A stretch of 39,484 bases of DNA, from positions 1-39,484 of IMG/VR virus record IMGVR_UViG_3300046689_000328. One strand, given 5' to 3'. The stretch comes from a virus. The stretch's first letter is position 1, and every line of letters begins with the position of its first letter. Shown piece by piece: positions 37,158 to 39,484 of this stretch. Below the pieces are notes generated by a model, which was not told the DNA's origin, searched no databases, and saw nothing but the letters and a program-made list of their open reading frames with translations. A program made the position numbers and the translations under genes.

Positions 37158-38581
37158 TGTCGCTGGGGAGTGCCCTCGCCGCGCTCCTGCTGTTCGCTGC
37201 GCTCACGCCGGCACTGGCGCAGCAGGTGCCCAACCCGATGAGCCGGGACGTCGAAAAAGTCTATTACCCCTATGATTTTGGCGCCAAGTGCGACGCCACG
37301 GCGCAAGCTGGCGGCGGCGCCGACGACACCGCGGCGCTGAACGCGATGTTCGACGCCATCCGCACCGCGGCGCAGCCGTTCCGGGTGGCGGCGGCCGGCA
37401 AAACCTGCCGCATCTCGTCCACGCTCAACGCCACCAGCTTGCGCCAGGTCGGCGACCAGAACCGCAGCCCGAGCACGATTCAGTTGCGGCTGTACTGCGC
37501 CACCGGCGGCACCCCGTGCATCGACGCGCTCAACACAAGGTTTATCACCTGGGAGCACCTGTACATCAACGGTGCGGCGACGGGCTCGCCTAGCATCGGC
37601 ATTCAGTTCGGCCGCAGCGCCGGCCTGGCCAACGCCGACATGAATGTATTTAACCAGCCCTACATTACCGGCACGTTCACCAAGGCTGGGGTTTACAACT
37701 ACGCGGCGGAGCAGACGACGATCGTCGGCCCGTTTGTCTCCAACGCGGCGACCACGGTCGGCAGCTATGGCTGGATGGAGGACGCCTGCAACAGCGTGCC
37801 GCTGACATCGGCCTTTGCTGCCGCGCCGGCGGCAAACACCTGTGCCAGCCACAATAGCACCACCTTTGTCGGCGGGTGGCTTACCGGCGATGTCCCGCTC
37901 TTCCTCAGTGGCACGCAAGGCAGCAAATTCATCAATTCTTATCTCTATACGACGGGGAATTTGTGCGCCGCGGCGATCTATCAAAACGGCGCTACCTTTA
38001 GCCGCGGCCTTGATCTCGACCTGATCCTCGAGATCAACCCGGCGAGCTTTATTTGCCTGCGGTCATCGACCAGCAGCATCAAATTGCAAGGATTGAAGCT
38101 GAAGAGCTTTGTCGTGCCGGCGACCGGAAGCGTGTTTAACACGGCGGCGGGGATCACCTCCGTCGTTGCTCGCGATCTCCATCTGAACCTCTCCGAGGTC
38201 TATCCGGGGCTGGTGTTGTTTTCCAACCCCGCCTTGTGGACCGTTAGCGGGCTCAGCGGGTTCCTCAGCGGCGACATGACGTATAACGGCTTGCCACCGA
38301 GCCTCAGCGGCAATCTCTGCCTGCAGAACGATGCCAGCGGCATCGACAAGTGCATCGCGTATTCGCGCGGCGTCGGTTGGCAGGGGGTGGACGACATCCT
38401 GGCTTATGTGATCCCGCGCACCGTGGCGCAGCTCGCCGCGGCGCATCCCTGCGCCACCAGCGCCGGCTCGACCAGCATGGTGTCGGACGCCCTGGCCCCG
38501 GCCTGGCACGCCGCGGTGGTTGGCGGCGGGGCGGTGCTGACGCCGGTTTACTGCAACGGCACCAACTGGGTGGCGTATTGA
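37157..38581 (+). CDS. Exported beta-helix tailspike-like protein
   Basis: A 474-residue protein with a signal peptide (SLGSALAALLLFAALTPALA, cleavage before QQ). Residues 35-110 carry a pectate-lyase-superfamily start (YYPYDFGAKCDATAQAGGGA, DDTAALNAMFDAI), then beta-helix rungs to about 400. The last ~50 residues hold DALAPAWHAAVVGGGAVL and YCNGTNWVAY, related to the end of the tail protein at 4614-4907. It has many Cys residues. Fits a depolymerase or spike, but the export signal is atypical. TGATG at 38579-38583 couples the next gene. Confidence 0.7.
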   Translation: MSLGSALAALLLFAALTPALAQQVPNPMSRDVEKVYYPYDFGAKCDATAQAGGGADDTAALNAMFDAIRTAAQPFRVAAAGKTCRISSTLNATSLRQVGDQNRSPSTIQLRLYCATGGTPCIDALNTRFITWEHLYINGAATGSPSIGIQFGRSAGLANADMNVFNQPYITGTFTKAGVYNYAAEQTTIVGPFVSNAATTVGSYGWMEDACNSVPLTSAFAAAPAANTCASHNSTTFVGGWLTGDVPLFLSGTQGSKFINSYLYTTGNLCAAAIYQNGATFSRGLDLDLILEINPASFICLRSSTSSIKLQGLKLKSFVVPATGSVFNTAAGITSVVARDLHLNLSEVYPGLVLFSNPALWTVSGLSGFLSGDMTYNGLPPSLSGNLCLQNDASGIDKCIAYSRGVGWQGVDDILAYVIPRTVAQLAAAHPCATSAGSTSMVSDALAPAWHAAVVGGGAVLTPVYCNGTNWVAY

Positions 38582-38754
38582 TGAGCGAGGACGCGCATTT
38601 GGCGCTGTCGGAGGCGGCGGTGTTGCGCACCCAGCGCAATAACCTGCTGGTGCGGGTGCTGGATCTCGAGGTCGAGGTGGCGTTGCTGCAGGACGAATTG
38701 AAACGGCTGCGGCGCTGGCCGGAGCGGCCGGAACGCCTGGCGGCGGTGGAATGA
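38581..38754 (+). CDS. 57-residue coiled-coil protein before terL
   Basis: A charged, Leu-rich helix (LSEAAVLRTQRNNLLVRVLD, LEVEVALLQDELKRLRRW) with a clear heptad pattern, likely a coiled coil. The ATG overlaps the previous stop and the stop overlaps the terL start (ATGA). It may multimerise or assist packaging or fibre assembly; unknown. Confidence 0.65.
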   Translation: MSEDAHLALSEAAVLRTQRNNLLVRVLDLEVEVALLQDELKRLRRWPERPERLAAVE

Positions 38755-39484
38755 GCACGGCGCGCGTTCGGCGTGACGCCGTGCACCAGGCCGGCCGCAT
38801 CGAATTGCCGGAAAAACTGGTTAACATCTTCGACGGCCCGGCGCTCTACCGCTGCGCTTTCGGTGGCCGGGGCTCCGGAAAAAGCCGGGGCTTCGCAACC
38901 ATGGCGGCGGTGCACGGGCTGCGCTGCGCCCAGGCCAACGAAACCGGGGTCATTTTGTGCGCTAGGGAGTTTCAGAACTCGCTGGACGAAAGCAGCATGG
39001 CCGAGGTTAAGGCGGCGATCGAGACCCAGGCGTGGCTGGCCGCGCAGTATGAGGTTGGCGAGAAATACATCAGAACCCGCGACGGCAAGATCGAGTTTGT
39101 TTTCGCGGGATTGCGCCGCAACATCGAAAGCGTGAAGTCGACGGCGCGGATACGGCTGCTGTGGGTCGATGAAGCGGAGCCGGTTAGCGAAGTCGCCTGG
39201 ATGAAAGCCGTCCCCACCGTGCGCGAGGAGGGCGCTGAAATCTGGGTGAGTTGGAACCCGGAGCGCCGCCAGTCGGCGACCAACAAGCGGTTCCGGATCA
39301 ATCCGCCGGCCAATAGCAAGCTGGTGGAGCTGAATTGGCGCGACAACCCGTGGTTTCCGAGTGTCCTGCAGCAGATCCGCCTGGAAGACAAGGAGAAGAG
39401 GCCGGATCAGTACGAACACATCTGGGAAGGCGCTTACGCCAGCGCCCACGCCGGCGCCTACTACTCCAGCCACCTGGCGGAAGC
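38751..39484 (+). CDS. terL: Terminase large subunit, N-terminal part
   Basis: The first 244 codons, cut by the window edge. Walker A GGRGSGKS (38-45), Walker B LLWVDEAE (136-143; Asp140, catalytic Glu141) and a WVSWNPER coupling motif identify the packaging ATPase of the Terminase_3/6 type. The C-terminal RNase H-like nuclease lies outside the window. It powers DNA packaging through the portal. The ATG overlaps the coiled-coil gene stop (ATGA). Confidence 0.9.
   Translation, partial: MSTARVRRDAVHQAGRIELPEKLVNIFDGPALYRCAFGGRGSGKSRGFATMAAVHGLRCAQANETGVILCAREFQNSLDESSMAEVKAAIETQAWLAAQYEVGEKYIRTRDGKIEFVFAGLRRNIESVKSTARIRLLWVDEAEPVSEVAWMKAVPTVREEGAEIWVSWNPERRQSATNKRFRINPPANSKLVELNWRDNPWFPSVLQQIRLEDKEKRPDQYEHIWEGAYASAHAGAYYSSHLAE

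Overview
The window is almost a complete genome of a temperate, short-tailed (podovirus-like) phage with high GC content. The gene content (SU10-like capsid and adaptor, exo/RecT recombination, DnaB replication, many small ATGA-coupled genes) points to an alphaproteobacterial, perhaps Rhizobiales-type, host; the host is inference. The right edge cuts the large terminase and the left edge cuts a scaffold-like gene just before the major capsid gene. Only the rest of terL, the portal and most of the scaffold (a few kb) therefore seem to be missing if the molecule is circular or permuted. Phage genes lie on both sides of the integrase, which fits a free or circularised phage map better than an integrated prophage cut at its ends.

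Layout. (1) 1-14131, plus strand: virion module with scaffold end, capsid protein, head-tail adaptor, nozzle-like protein, a GNAT-like protein, ejection-type proteins (5364-7229, 9534-12008 with a lytic transglycosylase-like domain, 12008-14131) and a tail fibre with a self-cleaving S74 chaperone (7720-8883). (2) 14128-15376: accessory stretch with a 29-codon membrane micro-ORF and a Bro-N regulator on the minus strand, a two-helix membrane protein on the plus strand, and a 25-residue basic micro-ORF framed by terminators. (3) 19959 down to 15380, minus strand: a tightly coupled recombination operon of many tiny genes plus a radical SAM protein, a YqaJ/lambda-type exonuclease and a RecT-type annealing protein. 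(4) 19956-22209, minus strand: a truncated cytosine methyltransferase end, repeats that may belong to attP, a tyrosine integrase, and a small excisionase-like HTH protein. (5) 22367-23579: immunity region with a CI-like repressor (minus) and a Cro-position gene (plus) around a control region rich in inverted repeats. (6) 23610-31044, plus strand: early genes including an AT-hook protein, a GHKL ATPase, a RuvC-like nuclease, DnaB helicase and a DUF1376-type replication protein. (7) 31454-39484, plus strand: small terminase, a G-quadruplex-prone tract, a 6.4-kb cassette of exported-looking glycan-binding or glycan-degrading proteins, then terL.

The most unusual parts are the cassette between terS and terL, where four proteins carry N-terminal export signals and many cysteine pairs; a radical SAM enzyme inside an exo/RecT operon; a stand-alone GHKL ATPase in the early region; two related micro-ORFs (15238-15315 and 26110-26172), the second lacking a start and lying in a hairpin-rich insert between two copies of a ruvC-like gene start; and a methyltransferase remnant still translationally coupled to the recombination operon. 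All functional calls rest on motifs read by eye; no database search was possible.
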